Shown piece by piece: positions 20,491 through 32,811 of a DNA stretch of 64,000 bases; the first letter of the stretch is position 1, and every line of letters begins with the position of its first letter. The translations under genes and the position numbers were made by a program. The DNA comes from Xylona heveae TC161 (Eukaryota; Ascomycota; Xylonomycetes; Xylonales; Xylonaceae): NCBI RefSeq assembly GCF_001619985.1, contig NW_017264202.1:1-64000 (forward strand). The letters run 5' to 3'. The notes under the pieces were generated by a model. It did no database searches and had not been told where the DNA came from. It was given only the letters and a program-made list of their open reading frames with translations.

Positions 20491-22693
20491 GCAAAACCCC
20501 CAGAGAGGCTGATCCGGAAAGCCTCTGGCAGCTATGGCGGGGTAGAGAGGTGGGCATAGTTCGTACGGCCCGCCCTTTGGGGGGGGGGGGGGGGGGGGGG
20601 GGGCAGTGTGGGGCGGGCCCCCCTTTGGGGGGGGGGGGGGGGAAGCCGAGGAGGGGGGAGGGGAGAAGGGATACAGAACTACCCAGACTTTTGGAAAAGC
20701 AGGTCCGAGGAGAAACAGAGATTGTCTCGCATTCTCGGGTCTAAGTACACAGGCAGCGTGGCACAGACTCGCTGATAATGTCCGCAGTAGGTGGAAGGAT
20801 CATTCTCCAGAAACTTGGATTTGGACAGACGGCGAAGGGAATCGAAATGCACTCTTGCTTGGCATGACCGAGAAGCACCCTGGTTTAGATGCAACTAGAA
20901 GGGAAATTTGGGCCTCTTCCGGGCACCCCGGACAGCTGCTTTAGCCAGAAGGAGATCCATGTCGATGCCCATTCAGCCCTTTTGAAAATGTGCGGGCGAT
21001 GCAGCTAAACGACTCTGGCGCATGACAATTAAGTCGCCATTTCATAATGAAATGCTCAATATAGACGAAAGATGAAGACTTGTGGGAGTGTTTTTTTGTC
21101 GACCAATTTTTGATATTACATGCCAGCAATAATCGACAGCCATAGAACCTGACGATAATCAAAGAAATATATCAACTGACGCTGTGATGGCCATGACTGG
21201 TATACAGTACATACAATAATATGTGCCGTACAGCGAAAAGTGTGGTACCTCACGGTAATCTGAAGGGGGACGATGGAAAAAAAAGAAGAAAACGAAGCGG
21301 TACCTTGTTGGCTGTCACCATCCCGTGGTGGGGTTGGGGTAAAGCCATCATATCGACGGTGTGACCTCCTCTTCTTGTTCGCACTGGTCTACTCCGGACT
21401 TCGTACTCTTAATTTTTTTTTTCTCCTCTCGGTTCCTAATTCTTTGTGCTCAAGCAGGAAAGGGCCCAGAGACCGGCCATCCAACTTCCTCGTTGCTTTA
21501 CGTAAAGCGAAATTGAAGTCTCCAGTCTGCCTTTCCAGAACGGATCAGTCAAGATCCAACCAGCGCCGTTCCCGTTATTCATCGCTAATCCCCCACCCAC
21601 TCTTTCTGTCTAAGGAGGGGGTCGCCTCGCACCCACAGAGGGGTCCTCATGGCGTTTTGGGTGGTGCAGAAAAAGCCCCCGCCGGTGACGAGATCATCGA
21701 TTACGATGATGAATTGCAACAGTTGGTTCTAGAGAGGAGATAAATTAATGACGAGAAACAACAGCCTTTCAGCAACATGGATGTTGCCATCCAAACCATG
21801 TCATGTTCGGATCTGTGTCCAATGGCCCCGCTAATTGTGCTAATCACACTCTGATTCCACCATCATTCCTGCGCCTCGCGCTTGATCTCCCTAGGTGCAT
21901 CCTCGCTGACTCGTGGCTCAATGACAGAAGAAAGCAGAAACGAATGTTCGTCCATTGACCGGGGCCCCTATTTTTCCTTTTGGTCGTACAGGACAGTGGC
22001 AATCCCCATCTCAACCTAGCTTCACCCGGGGCATGCATCACGCAAGCAAGCCTACAAGCACGCGCTCTGCTGACCCCCTTGGGAGGCCTAATCAACTAAT
22101 TCCTTGGACGTAGCAATTGGAAGCAGGATTAGTATAGTGCTCATCTTAGAAGGAAGTTCGGGGGAGAGAGAGAGAGATTCGAATTGGTTCTTTTGTGATG
22201 GTGACTCGGCTCACCGCTCGTCCCGAACTATCGGTCATGACGAACAAAATTTCTTCGTGGTGCAACGGGATGCGGATATACAGTACATAATAGGATTTTA
22301 ACCCCTCTCCACATGGCCTTACTTTTACTCTACGGCTCTCCCGCCTTCCTTGTCCCTTGGCCAATACTCGGTGCACGTTCCGCGCGTCCTGGTCGGACTT
22401 TGACACACTAATTGCCTACAATTTTAAGCTTCCGAGGACCGTTCGTTTCCCATCTGCCGACCACTGCACGCTTGCACGTCACTGCGCGACGGACCGAGAA
22501 GTGCACACGGGGGCACAAACATTTCTCTTTTTGCCTGGTGCAGGCTCTTTTCCATTGTCCTGGCTCGACATTCTTTTTTTTTTTTTTTTTTCTTTTCTTT
22601 CTTTTTGCTCTCCCTTTTTAGAGTTTTATACTGGTCTACGTGGGCGTCAATTTTCATGACCTCCCCTGTACGAATGTACATGACAGCTTCCGA
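20491..22693. other. Intergenic region between asparaginase and nmrA
   Basis: About 2.2 kb without a credible gene. It holds two long G homopolymers near 20579-20642, a GA run near 22165, and a T-rich pyrimidine tract at 22570-22600 shortly before nmrA. A few GATA sites occur, but none in an obviously ordered array. The longest frames (for example 21273-21743) are low in coding character. Confidence 0.55.
20579..20642 (+). repeat. Two long G homopolymers
   Basis: A run of about 25 G (20579-20603) and one of about 16 G (20627-20642) are each preceded by a CCCTTT block within GC-rich sequence (GGCCCGCCCTTT and GGGCCCCCCTTT). They lie about 90 bases after the asparaginase stop. They could form G-quadruplexes if real, but mononucleotide G runs this long are also a common assembly artefact. 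Confidence 0.8.
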
Positions 22694-23726
22694 ATGACCA
22701 AGACTCTCGTTATAGTCAATTCGACGGGGCGCCAGGGCGCGAGCCTTGCGCGGGTCGCTTCCGCCGTCGGATTCAATGTTCGTGCACAGGTCCGGTCTCT
22801 TGAAGGACTCGTCGCCCAGGAGCTTTCCATGCTCCCCAACGTAAAGCTGCATGTTGGAGAGTTGGACGACAGAGCATTCATTCACGACTTGTTTGCTGGG
22901 GCACACATTGCCTTTGTCAATACTGTTTCGTGGGGAGACCAGGTCAGCATCGGAAGGTCTCTTGCCGACGCCGCACTGCGTGCCAAGATCCAGCATTACA
23001 TCTACAGCTCCATGCCCGATCACTCAATATACGGGCGAGGTTGGCCGGGGCTGCCCTGGTGGGCCGGAAAATTTACAGTCGAGAACTATGTGCGCCAAAT
23101 CGGAATCCCCTCGACGTTCGTCTACGCCGGAATATATAACAACAATTTTACGAGTCTGCCATATCCGTTATTTTGTTTGGAACTACAATCCGATGGTAGC
23201 TTTGTGTGGCAGGCGCCTTTTCACCCGGACATTCCTCTTCCCTGGCTCGACGCAGAGCACGACGTCGGACCCGCGTTGCTACAGATCTTCAAGGATGGGC
23301 CTCGGAAATGGGCTGGTCACAGGTGCGCGAACATTCCTTTTTCGCTTCTGCCATCTCTCGAGCTAACAGACCGACCGTTGGAACAGGATTGCTCTCGCTT
23401 TTGAAATGCTAACTCCACGAGAGGTTTGCAAAGCCTTTGCGCGTGGCATCGGACGAAAGGTCCGTTACATCTGTGGACCGACGCAAGTCACCGTCCAAAT
23501 ACCTGCGGGTTACCGAGAACAGCTCCAGGGTATCGACCTTCTTTTCGGCAAGCACAAAGCGCCATATTTTGGACCCGAGCTCAACGCACCTGACGAGGCC
23601 CTGAGCATTTGGGAAGGGTATCGGGGTATCGAGGAATACGCCCGAGAAGTGTTCCCTTTGGAGGAACAGGCGAATGGACAAACCTGGATGTTGGAAGATA
23701 ATGACGGGAAATGGACTGGGTGCTAA
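22694..23726 (+). CDS. nmrA: Nitrogen metabolite repression regulator NmrA
   Basis: NAD(P)-sensing SDR-fold protein that binds and restrains the GATA activator AreA when good nitrogen sources are present. Exons 22694-23322 and 23387-23726 give 323 codons (322 aa). The Rossmann motif is VNSTGRQGASLARVA (residues 8-22). The sequence follows the Aspergillus NmrA pattern closely as I recall it: HYIYSSMPDHSIYG, KFTVENYVRQ, STFVYAGIYNNNFTSLPYPL and IPLPWLDAEHDVGPALLQIF, with GHRIALAFEM formed across the splice and EEYAREVFPLEEQANG near the end. It is shorter than A. nidulans NmrA, lacking most of a glycine/proline-rich insert before the last helix. The active-site Tyr-Lys pair of true SDR enzymes is not evident, as expected for a regulator. 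Confidence 0.93.
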
Positions 23727-25363
23727 GCCCTTTGCACTGCGGTGTGTCTTTTCGCTGAAATCTTTGCATCTCTCCGCTTCGACCTCGTCGTCTCAACCAC
23801 GTCTTTTGCCGTTTTACTGGCTGTGCATCAGCCATGCGAGTTTTCCAACACTCATCGCCATTCTTTTGTATTCGCTTGTCATGATCAACATTGGGCGGCG
23901 TCGAGTTTCATTTACTTCACGACATCTTGCATCATTTTCTTGCATTTGTGCGTGGACTGGATCAGGTATGGGATAAGTTTTTAAAATATTTTACCCGCTG
24001 CATCGCACACATATCCTTTGTATGGCACGATACAACGGCTGGGGTTTTTGCATTTTTACCGGCGCTGGACCGCATTTTCATCTATATCATTGAAAAGGGA
24101 GAAACAAAAGTTAATGTTTTTTCTTCACCGCATACCTTTTTATCTTAGGGCTGAAAAACGATCAATACATTGCAAGAGAATAAAAAATAATTCAGTCACT
24201 GTATAAATGGATCAGAGCTACTTGGGTATCTCGTAGAGCACATTGCTAGTATTTAGCGTACTTCCTGCATGCATAATGCACTGACCCAGATCTTGAGAAG
24301 CATCAGATAAGATGGACGTTCTAATTGCACTCGTGAAAATGCAGGTGATATGACTGATTTTGATCACGGATAACCTGCCTCCCCTATAAGCATATGGCAT
24401 ATGCTGTAATCCGCTTGGTGCATTCATATTGTCTGCTCAAATTAAGTCCGCGGTATGATGTCCTTGTATATTTAATCTAGGTTTAGCAGGAGTCATCAAG
24501 CTGGATTATCAAGAAGATGAATTGCCTCGATATTGACCGGCATTAACATGTAAGAGATGGAGTAAACAAGTATTAGTAGACGGCTGTTATATTTTCATTG
24601 TTAGAGAAATAGTAGTAGAATTATATAGATTATAGACCAGATAGGCCATGAGATTTGAAGGGTTTTTACTAGGCATAATAATGTCCTTTTTAAAAAAAAA
24701 AAAAATTAAAAATAAAAAATAAAAAAAATTCTTGATTACCTTTACATTTATCCTGTGTGTAAATTTAACATTTCCCAGTAGTCAAACAGATGTTAGATCT
24801 TGAAAGAGATGAAACAATTACAGATTCAATTTTGTGAAAAGGCAAAAACGGTCCCAAAATCCATCAATGAATATCATCGCGAGCGATGGGCGGGCAAATC
24901 TTGTCCCGGAGGAGCAATCTTATCCAGGCCGATGGCGGAGCAATTTGCCCGGACAAGACAATTCGAGAAACTCTTGACCTCCCGGCTGAGACACCGAGCG
25001 GGCCGAAGAGCCGATAATGGAGCTTTTATCACTGCAAGTCAATAGAGTAAGGAAATGATCCAAACCAATTCAGTTAAAGCTTGACAGGCGGGGAGAGAGA
25101 TAAGCCATTTATACTTATCAAACATGATCGAGTAAGGGTCCCCCTCATTACCTGCCCCACGTTGCCCGCCATCAATCACCTGTTTTCCACTGCAGAACAA
25201 TTTTTTTTCTTCTTCTCTCCATTTTGATGTCCTTTTCTTTCGATTCTTCTTGATATTCTTATTTCTTTTAACCTATTCCCCAGCTTGTTGCAATTCCGAG
25301 TTTCTTGCTTGTGCATAGACCGACCTGTCCTTACCAGTTAAACCCAAAGCATACAAAGACACA
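23727..25363. other. Intergenic region between nmrA and the dehydrogenase gene
   Basis: The first 700 bases look like a 3' flank with T-rich segments. About 24430-24790 is AT-rich with an A-run block near 24692-24727. From 25180 the CT-rich promoter of the dehydrogenase begins. No supported gene or RNA was found. Confidence 0.6.
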
Positions 25364-26621
25364 ATGACTGTTGCTGCTGCTACATTTCCCCGCCTGGGCT
25401 GGATTGGCCTCGGTGCCATGGGTCTTGGAATGGCCAAGAACCTTCAGCGTCACCTCACTTCGACTGGCGCTCCGGCGTTGATCTTCACCAACCGCACCCT
25501 TTCCCGGGGCAAGGACCTGGAAGCGTTGGGCGCAAAGCCCGCAAACACCGTTGCGGAAGTTGTCCAGAGCTCGGACATTGTCATCTCTATGGTATGTTAA
25601 CTTGGTTGTATCACCGTGCGACAGGCAATCACTAACGCCACACCAGCTCAGCAATGACCAAGTGCTTCACTCGGTGACCGACGAGGTGCTTGCCGCAGGC
25701 GACTTTTCTGGAAAGATTTTGATGGACTGCACAACCGTGGGCCCGGATACTTCTGTGGAGATTGGCGAAAAGGTGTCCAAGGCTAATGGTCAATTCATTG
25801 CTGGTGAGTGAAAACCACGCTGAACGTACCACAGAGGGCATTGCATGGAAGATAGCTAGGGACGAGAAGCGCTGATGATCAATGCAGCTCCTGTGTTCGG
25901 TGCCTCTCCGGTTGCTGATGCCGGCAAGCTCATCTTCACCGTTGCCGGCCCCAAGGACGCATTGGCCAAGGTTGAGCCCTACATTGTTGGCGTCATGGGT
26001 CGCCTGAGCATTCCCATGGGCGAAGATGTTTCCAAGTCGAGCTTGTTGAAGATTGCTGGGTAAGTTATCCGCGAATTCCGACAACATGGTTTGTATCCGG
26101 GCTAACGTCGGCAAGAAACATTCTCGTTGTCGGCTTCCAGGAGATCATTGGTGAGACACAGGTTTTCGCCGAGAAGACCGGCCTCGGCGTCGAAGTTATT
26201 GAGAACCTCATCGGTGACAATTTTGGTCCCACCCTCCTCTCCTACTCTAAGCGTCTCACCGGAGGCGTGTACGCTCCCCCGCGGGGTAAGTATTCTGTGT
26301 TTTCTACCGATCCTCGTGTACACTTTATACTTTGACCGCCCATAGATCGTCATGCTAATCTGCAATACAGAGTCCCGCCCCGGCTTTGGTGTCGACCTTT
26401 CCATGAAGGATGCCCGACACGCCATCCGCCTCGGCAGCGAAGAGGGTGTCAAGATGCCCGCTCTTGAAGTCGCTCTGAAGAACAGCGAGCGCGCCAAGGA
26501 GTACGCCGACCAGGATGGCGGCCGCCCGCTCGACAGCTCCTCCATGTACGGCACTCTGCGGCGGGATGCTGGTCTCGACTTTGATACCAACTTTGTTAAG
26601 CAGCGCGATGCCGCCAAATAA
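25364..26621 (+). CDS. 3-hydroxyisobutyrate dehydrogenase-like beta-hydroxyacid dehydrogenase
   Basis: NAD(P)-dependent oxidation of a beta-hydroxy acid. Five exons: 25364-25591, 25647-25803, 25888-26059, 26116-26285, 26371-26621; 326 codons (325 aa). The cofactor motif is GWIGLGAMGLGMAKNL (residues 12-27). DCTTVGPDTSVEI is the substrate-binding D-x-T-x-x-P segment, and APVFGASPVADAGKL replaces the usual D-A-P-V-S-G-G block. Catalytic Lys lies in SLLKIAGN with Asn four residues on, the family's K-x3-N, created across the third splice. The terminal domain is all-helical (RPGFGVDLSMKDARHAI). The substitutions from the canonical HIBADH motifs suggest another short hydroxy acid as substrate; valine catabolism is therefore not assured. 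No mitochondrial presequence is evident. Confidence 0.9.
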
Positions 26622-27098
26622 ATGGATGGTTTCGTGGAGCCAAATGTCAAGAAAAAGAGAATTACTACGATAAGATAAAACGGTCATGTATTTCATTGCA
26701 GCGTTGGATTATAGAGAATAGACTTTACGATTATAGAAAGAAGGTCTGGCACCTTCTGAGGCAGCGTCCGGCCTTTCTCGATAGACTTTGCTCTTTAAAA
26801 AGAATTAATAAGCATTTAATAGATCACGCTTGATGCACAGTGATGCAAGGTTGCCAAATCGATGATGCGATGCCTCAAGTCAAATCTGTGATCAAGGTAT
26901 ATCAAAATCCTATTGCAAAATCTTATTTCCACCGCTAGCTCTAAGTATACTCGAACAAAGTAGAAAATAGCTACCATAACTCCAATCGCATCGTTTTCAC
27001 TGGATTTTCGCATTCCTTCCCGACCTGTCTATAATAGCTTGTGAGATAAGAAATGGCCAAGTATGAGAGCACATGCTTGTATAACAATCCCAAGATGT
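26622..27098. other. Spacer between convergent genes
   Basis: This 477-base AT-rich spacer lies between the 3' ends of the dehydrogenase and the LCCL gene. Nothing beyond UTR-like sequence was seen. Confidence 0.6.
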
Positions 27099-29188
27099 CT
27101 ATCGACTCGGTCCCGAGTGCATTTCTGTCCATGATCCATCGGGCTGCCAAGTGCCCGCCTTTGTATAGTCAGCTGAAGAACTCCCCCGCATATATCCAAA
27201 GCGAAAATACGTCGGTCTCGATGTTGCCGTTCTATTGTCACTGTCGTCATCGCCATTGCCATTATCCAAATGATCATTGGCCTTTTCCCATGTAAAGGTA
27301 TTCGGACCTTCGGCAATATATCCTCTATATCGTTCGACATCATTGACCAGCACGCTCATGCCGTCGTAAGGATAAGGCGGCGTCGGCCATGTAAATGTGA
27401 TATTGTCTAATCCAACAAGTGGTGCACCAACAGCAGTAATATTGGGCAATTTGGACCCGAGCTGGGCATCGCCAAGCAGTGCGGCGGGAGTCTGCAGAAT
27501 ACTATCAAAACCCCATCTCGCGATGCCATTGATGAATAATCCCACCAATATACCTTGATACAGCAGCGCAGGGCGAGTCTGCATCGCGGTCCCCGGCAAG
27601 AGAAGCAGAGCGAGAATGTAGTGATGTATTCGCAAATTCAAACCCGGTATCGCAACAAATAATGCAAGTGTAATAGCAAAAATAACGTATATGACCAAAT
27701 ATCGCGGCAAACGGCCTTCGAGACGGAGAAACCAGACTTGACCAAGAGCAATGACGAGAAGGGCGACGACAATAATAACGAGAGCGACCTTGGCGCCAGG
27801 CTGTTGATTCAGGTCATGGCCCGTGAGGCGCTGAATAGGAATGTGGTCGAACGTGTAATTGTTCAGGGCCCCAACCCAGCATCCACCAAGCCAGAGGACG
27901 GTCTTTTCCACATGAGCGGTAAGTCCAGTAAGCTGACGCCGCACACAGTACCGGTATATCGCAAAGGCAACAAAGGCCGCGGGAAGAAAGCGGCCTAGGA
28001 CGACCGAGACGATGGAGTAATAGTCTGTCAGGCTCGGAGGGTCGGAGCCCAGTCCGACATGGAAGAAGAGGCCGACAAAGACAGATGAGAAGAAGACAGA
28101 AGGCGAGGACGTGCATAGAGAAAGTATGGTGGTGAAGGTTACGGATACAGCAAGAAGTGGCCACCGTAGATCCTTGCATTGAGATGCTGTGTCAGGGATG
28201 AAACTGTAGGAGAGGGGAAATGTAGTGTCAAAAGGAATGCTCGAGATGCCATGGCTCTTGGTACCGGGATAGTCATCCCTTTCACCAACGAGCCCGAGTG
28301 CGGCACATCCACCTGCCTTGTTACTAATTACTCCGGCGTGGATGGCGGAGCCACAGATGAAAGAGTCTCCGCGGTAAACAGGATTGACATCGCGGTGGTC
28401 ATTGGGCAGGCCGCCTCCAATGACAAAGGGACGGTAGTTGACTTCTTGCGCCCCGACTGCGCGGGGATTGAGCACCATTGTTCGAGAACATCCTGCGGGG
28501 CAGCGGAATGCAAAGGTGGCATTGTCAAATGGTCTACAGTCGTTTCCGTTGAGGCCGCAGCCATTGTTGTTGGACCTGAGATTCGAAAGTGTCAGCGCCA
28601 GGAAGCAAGTGGATAACAACGGTCGCATCGAGGCAGCCTTCAAAAGCGCATAGAGAATATGACCGGAGTGGTGAATTGCTTGGTTACTGACCAAAAACTT
28701 GCTGTGCAGGAAATGGATGAAGGGGTCCCGTATCCACGAACATCGCCGGCAAACGCAGACTTATGCAGAATAGCAATAAACGTGATTATCCAGCAGAGGT
28801 AGAACACGACCAAGAGCCACGTTTTCTGCGAGCGCTTGGGAAAGCACCGATTGATGATATTTACAGGTGCTTCTTGAAGGCGAGGCAGAAAGGGATTGAT
28901 CTTCTGGATATGCGGCGGATGCGGACCGCGCACCCAGTCTCCGACAGCTCGGGCGACTCGCTCGACAGGTACAGGGATCCATCGCCATCGCCGGGATGGC
29001 AAGAGGAATTCGTCGTGCGATCGCGTCGGTGTCAGCGAGTCATCGCCATCCATCGCCTGAGAGCGCACATGGATGCGAGCTGCAGATGACTGAGCAGACG
29101 GATCTTCAGCATCGTCACCGGGAGATTGATCACGGTATGGTTCAACGGCGACATCGCTGTCGTCTTCAACGACGTCATTTCGAGCCAT
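27099..29188 (-). CDS. LCCL-domain membrane protein
   Basis: Polytopic membrane protein of the fungal LCCL family; role not established, possibly ligand or lipid binding at the cell surface. Exons 29188-28692 and 28575-27099 (intron 28576-28691) give 658 codons (657 aa). The acidic cytosolic N-terminus is followed by WLLVVFYLCWIITFIAIL (first membrane helix, about 125-142). The extracellular LCCL module (about 175-290) shows CRPFDNATFAFRCPAGC, then NYRPFVIGGG and GDSFICGSAIHAG with the four conserved cysteines. At least seven further hydrophobic segments follow (for example LLAVSVTFTTILSL, VALVIIVVALLVIALG, YLVIYVIFAITLALFVAI). The C-terminal tail is soluble and polar (YFRFGYMRG). Start at 29188 is the first in-frame ATG. 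Confidence 0.9.
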
Positions 29189-30522
29189 GACGCTCAAAGC
29201 TCATCAAATGCCCACCAAATCATTAGACTTTATTATTCGATATTTTCGCAGTAACGCTCAGCGCTTGTCGGAAGTGTCAAGAATGGAATGCTTCAGAGGG
29301 TTGACAAGGGACAATCTCAGTAAGCTTGGCGTCAAGAGCCAATCATTTGTCGATTAGTCAGTCATTGAAAGGTCTATGGAACACACAATAAGGTCAAAAT
29401 ATGCTTTAGATTGAACTCTTCAAGGTGTTTGTTCCCGATGGAAAGACATCCTTTCCTTGGTCGTGCTGAACTCAAAGAGTAACTCTGCTGATATGGTGAT
29501 TCAGCATTGCCATCTCCTCCCGTTGTGTCCATATCAACATTCCAAATCCGGACATGAATAGAGCCACTACATGGACCAGCAAAGCACGTGGGGAGACAGA
29601 TGAGTCGGGGATGCATGGCAAGAGAGTTACAGCCATGATTCAAATATCTTCTATCTTTGACCGGGAGACTACGCCAAAATGAGCAGGTCGAATTTAATGC
29701 GCCTACTGGAGTAATTTTGGTATCGGGGCGTTATCATCCATCGTGTTATATCTCGAGGGAAGTAAGAAGGTCAATGTTCTTCCTACCGGCTTTCTAAGCT
29801 ATTATTATCTTTATCCTCACACCGCTTTGATAGGCTTTTATCAGTGCACCAACGAACACCCGTTCAATGGAAAACCATGCACGGCGCTCCTTCGCTTTGA
29901 TACAGCTATTCTCACTGACGCGTTCCGTGGTCGAAAATGCATTAGCTCCTTTCGATGCTGGCAGGGCTATTGTTCTCGACACAGTCAGACTCACAGCAGG
30001 CAGGGCTTCCAAACAATGCAGGGCCATGCTGTCCATAGCCAGGTCCATCGGGTCAGAGCTCCTTTACGCCTGGGGATGACTCCACATGGTCCTCGACCTT
30101 ATCCAAGACAGGGCCAAAGAGTCTATCACTCCGGTGCGTAGTTGTCGAGTCGGGGTCGGGTTATCTCTGTCCACGACCAGCCACAAACTGCGGAAACGTT
30201 CCCTTGGAAGGGCCTTGTCCGGCTCCTCCATAGCCTGACTCTGTTCCGCCCTCGATGCCTTGTCATTCGCCCTCAACCCAACATCTACAGGTGGCTGCTT
30301 ATCGGCATAATGGTTGAGCAGCCCGATCTCTGCACAGGGTTGACCTTTTCCCACCGCAGCTCCTTATACAGAGATTATCTCTCTTTCTTTCTTATCTTTC
30401 CTTCATATTCCTCCCTGAACCTACTTCCTTTCCATTTGTGTTCCCCTTTGCTGTGTTTTTTGGGTTTTCAATTTGCTCCTCTCTTTCTTTTCCGAAAAGG
30501 GTCGGATATCTCTGCATTCAGG
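29189..30522. other. Divergent promoter region, LCCL gene and aminotransferase
   Basis: A 1.3-kb spacer. The right third (30360-30500) is a CT-rich leader before the aminotransferase ATG. An open frame at 30142-30819 overlaps the aminotransferase start but changes character at the start codon, and it is not taken as a separate gene. No repeat seen. Confidence 0.55.
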
Positions 30523-32811
30523 ATGGATTCTCGCAGTCAACCTGTCTTATCGCCGCCGAAAGACTTATCGCACCATTGGTCGCGCACGACCAAGAACCGT
30601 GGCGTGAGCAGTGTGAAACAATTCTACAAATATTTTCTGATCCCTGGCATGAAAAATATTGCTGGTGGTAAGCTTAGATTCTATTTCAAAATCGAATATA
30701 TCGGACTTCTTTCGTTCCAATTTTGGAAAACATCGTTTGTTGATATGTTTGGTGGCTTCTACCCCTGTTTATCTCTGCAGCGCCGTTGTGTGTGCGACAT
30801 TGAAATGATACATTTATGATACATTGGCTTTCCGTTGAATCGTTGACAGCTGGGTCCAACGCGATAACCAAAACAATAATAACGTACCATCAACATCTAC
30901 TTTCTAATCACTAACGCACAACCTTGCACTATGTGCAATCAGGATTACCTCATCCATCATATTTCCCCTATGATACCCTGGAAGCATCCGTTGCGCTTCC
31001 AGATCGATTCCGACCGACTCCCAATGACCCGGTCGATCCACCCAGCGCGCAGCTGCGATCGACGTCGTTGTGCGATGTACAAGCAGCATCATCCTCGTCG
31101 GCGCGCATGCTTGTCCCCAAAGAATCGGAAGCGAGCGACCTTTTGCGAAAAATTGACGTTAACACCGCCCTGCAGTATGGCACCGCTCAAGGATACCCAG
31201 CTCTGTACTCGTGGCTGAGGCATTTCACGCGCGAGCATTTACATCCCAGCATTCCCTACACCGGCGGCCCCGACATCATCCTGACCTGCGGTTCAACTGA
31301 TGGCTTCTCCAAGGCGCTGCAGCTTTTGCATAATGAATGGAGCGAGGAGAAGGATTGGGTGCGCGAGCGCGAAGGTATGCTCGTCGAAAAGTACACCTAC
31401 ATGAGCGCTGTCCAGGCAGCTCTACCACGAGGAATGAATGTTGTGCCCGTGGACATCGATGACCAGGGCATGATTCCTTACGGAGAGGGTAGTCTGGAGG
31501 ACATTCTTTCCAACTGGGATACGAAGAAAGGCAAGCGGCCTCATCTCATGTACATTGTCACGTAAGTCGGTTCTGTGATATTAAGACGAGAGGTCCCACC
31601 AAGAAACTTATCGGAAATCTCGCAGTATCGGCCAAAACCCTACTGGGACCGTCATGGGTCTCGAGCGCCGCAAAGAAATCTACGGCATCTGCTCGAAATA
31701 TGACGTCGTCATCATCGAAGACGATCCATACTGGTATCTTCAATACCCGTCCGCCTTTGCAGCTATGCAAGCCCGCAGCGAGAACTTAACACCAACAAGC
31801 TCCCACTTCGAGGACTTTCATCAGCCTGAATTGAGGGCCCCAAGCCATACTTTTAAATCGTCTGGATTTGACTTCCTCGACTCCCTTGTCCCGAGCTTCC
31901 TCTCAATCGACGCCGACGGACGCATCCTTCGCCTCGATACTTTCTCCAAGACCACCGCGCCGGGATGTCGACTGGGCTGGATCACCGCCCAGCCCGCCTT
32001 CATTGAGCGCCTGCTGCGTATCACCGAGAGCACCACTCAGCAGCCATCCGGGTTTGTACAGTCAATGGTTGCCGAGCTGCTTATGGGCCCTGAGACTGCA
32101 CAGGATGGTGGCCGGGGCGGCGCGAAAGATGGCAGCGGGTGGAAAGTCGACGGCTGGGTTCGTTGGCTCGAAGGGATGCGAGGGAACTACGAGCGACGTA
32201 TGAACACCATGGGTTCGATTCTCGAGGAAGGTCGATTCCGCGTCCAGTCGTCTTCTGATCAGTCCTCCGAAACGACGGGCGCCAAAAGCAACAGCGCCGA
32301 CGATAAATTCGACACTTTTGACAATGCCAGTACTGATGCTGCGGATCAAGACGATAGCGATGACGACGAGTGGCACGCCGTTGACAAGGTTCAAATGTAC
32401 ACATTCGACTGGCCTGCCGGCGGCATGTTCTTATGGCTCAAGGTGGACTTTTCGACTCACCCTCTTGTGGAAAAAGTCGCCCTCAAGGACCTCTCGCAGG
32501 CGCTTTGGTTCCATTTCCTGTCGAAACCGTATCGCGTGCTCATGAGCCCCGGGACGATGTTCAGTCCAACCAAGACCATCGCGGAGACTACGGGCTGCAT
32601 GCACTTCCGATTATGCTTTGCCGCGGTGGATGAAGAGGATGTTGCGATTGCAAGTCACAACATTGTCGCGGCATTTAATTCATTCTGGGAAAAGACAAAG
32701 ATTGATGATCCAGAAGATGTTGAAGCCGGATTCTTTGCAGACTCGCAAGATGATGCCGTTGACGAAAAAATGATCATGCTGACCAATACCCCTGGTGGAA
32801 TATTGTGCTGA
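30523..32811 (+). CDS. PLP-dependent aminotransferase, class I/II (aromatic aminotransferase-like)
   Basis: Predicted PLP-dependent transamination, most like the Aro8/kynurenine-aminotransferase branch. Exons 30523-30667, 30943-31561 and 31626-32811 (introns 275 and 64 bases) give 650 codons (649 aa). Splicing joins NIAGG to LPHPSYFPYDTLE. Core motifs are TALQYGTAQGYPALYSWLR, ILTCGSTDGFSKALQLL, IGQNPTGTVMG, VVIIEDDPYWYLQYP and DTFSKTTAPGCRLGW, in which Lys363 should form the Schiff base. The protein is some 100-150 residues longer than typical Aro8-type enzymes. An acidic and Ser-rich insert (about residues 445-500, with DDKFDTFDNASTDAADQDD) and a C-terminal tail explain the excess. Substrate (aromatic amino acid, 2-aminoadipate or kynurenine) cannot be settled. 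Confidence 0.92.

Noticed and set aside
21273-21743. 156-codon plus-strand frame between asparaginase and nmrA
   Set aside because: Low-complexity Phe/Leu/Ser composition from CT-rich promoter DNA; no motif.
22424-23023. 199-codon minus-strand frame over the nmrA start
   Set aside because: Overlaps the clear nmrA coding exon and contains a poly-Lys run from the T-rich leader; no family resemblance.
30142-30819. 225-codon plus-strand frame overlapping the aminotransferase start
   Set aside because: The real protein signal at 30523 reads in another frame, and this one runs into the aminotransferase intron; treated as chance.
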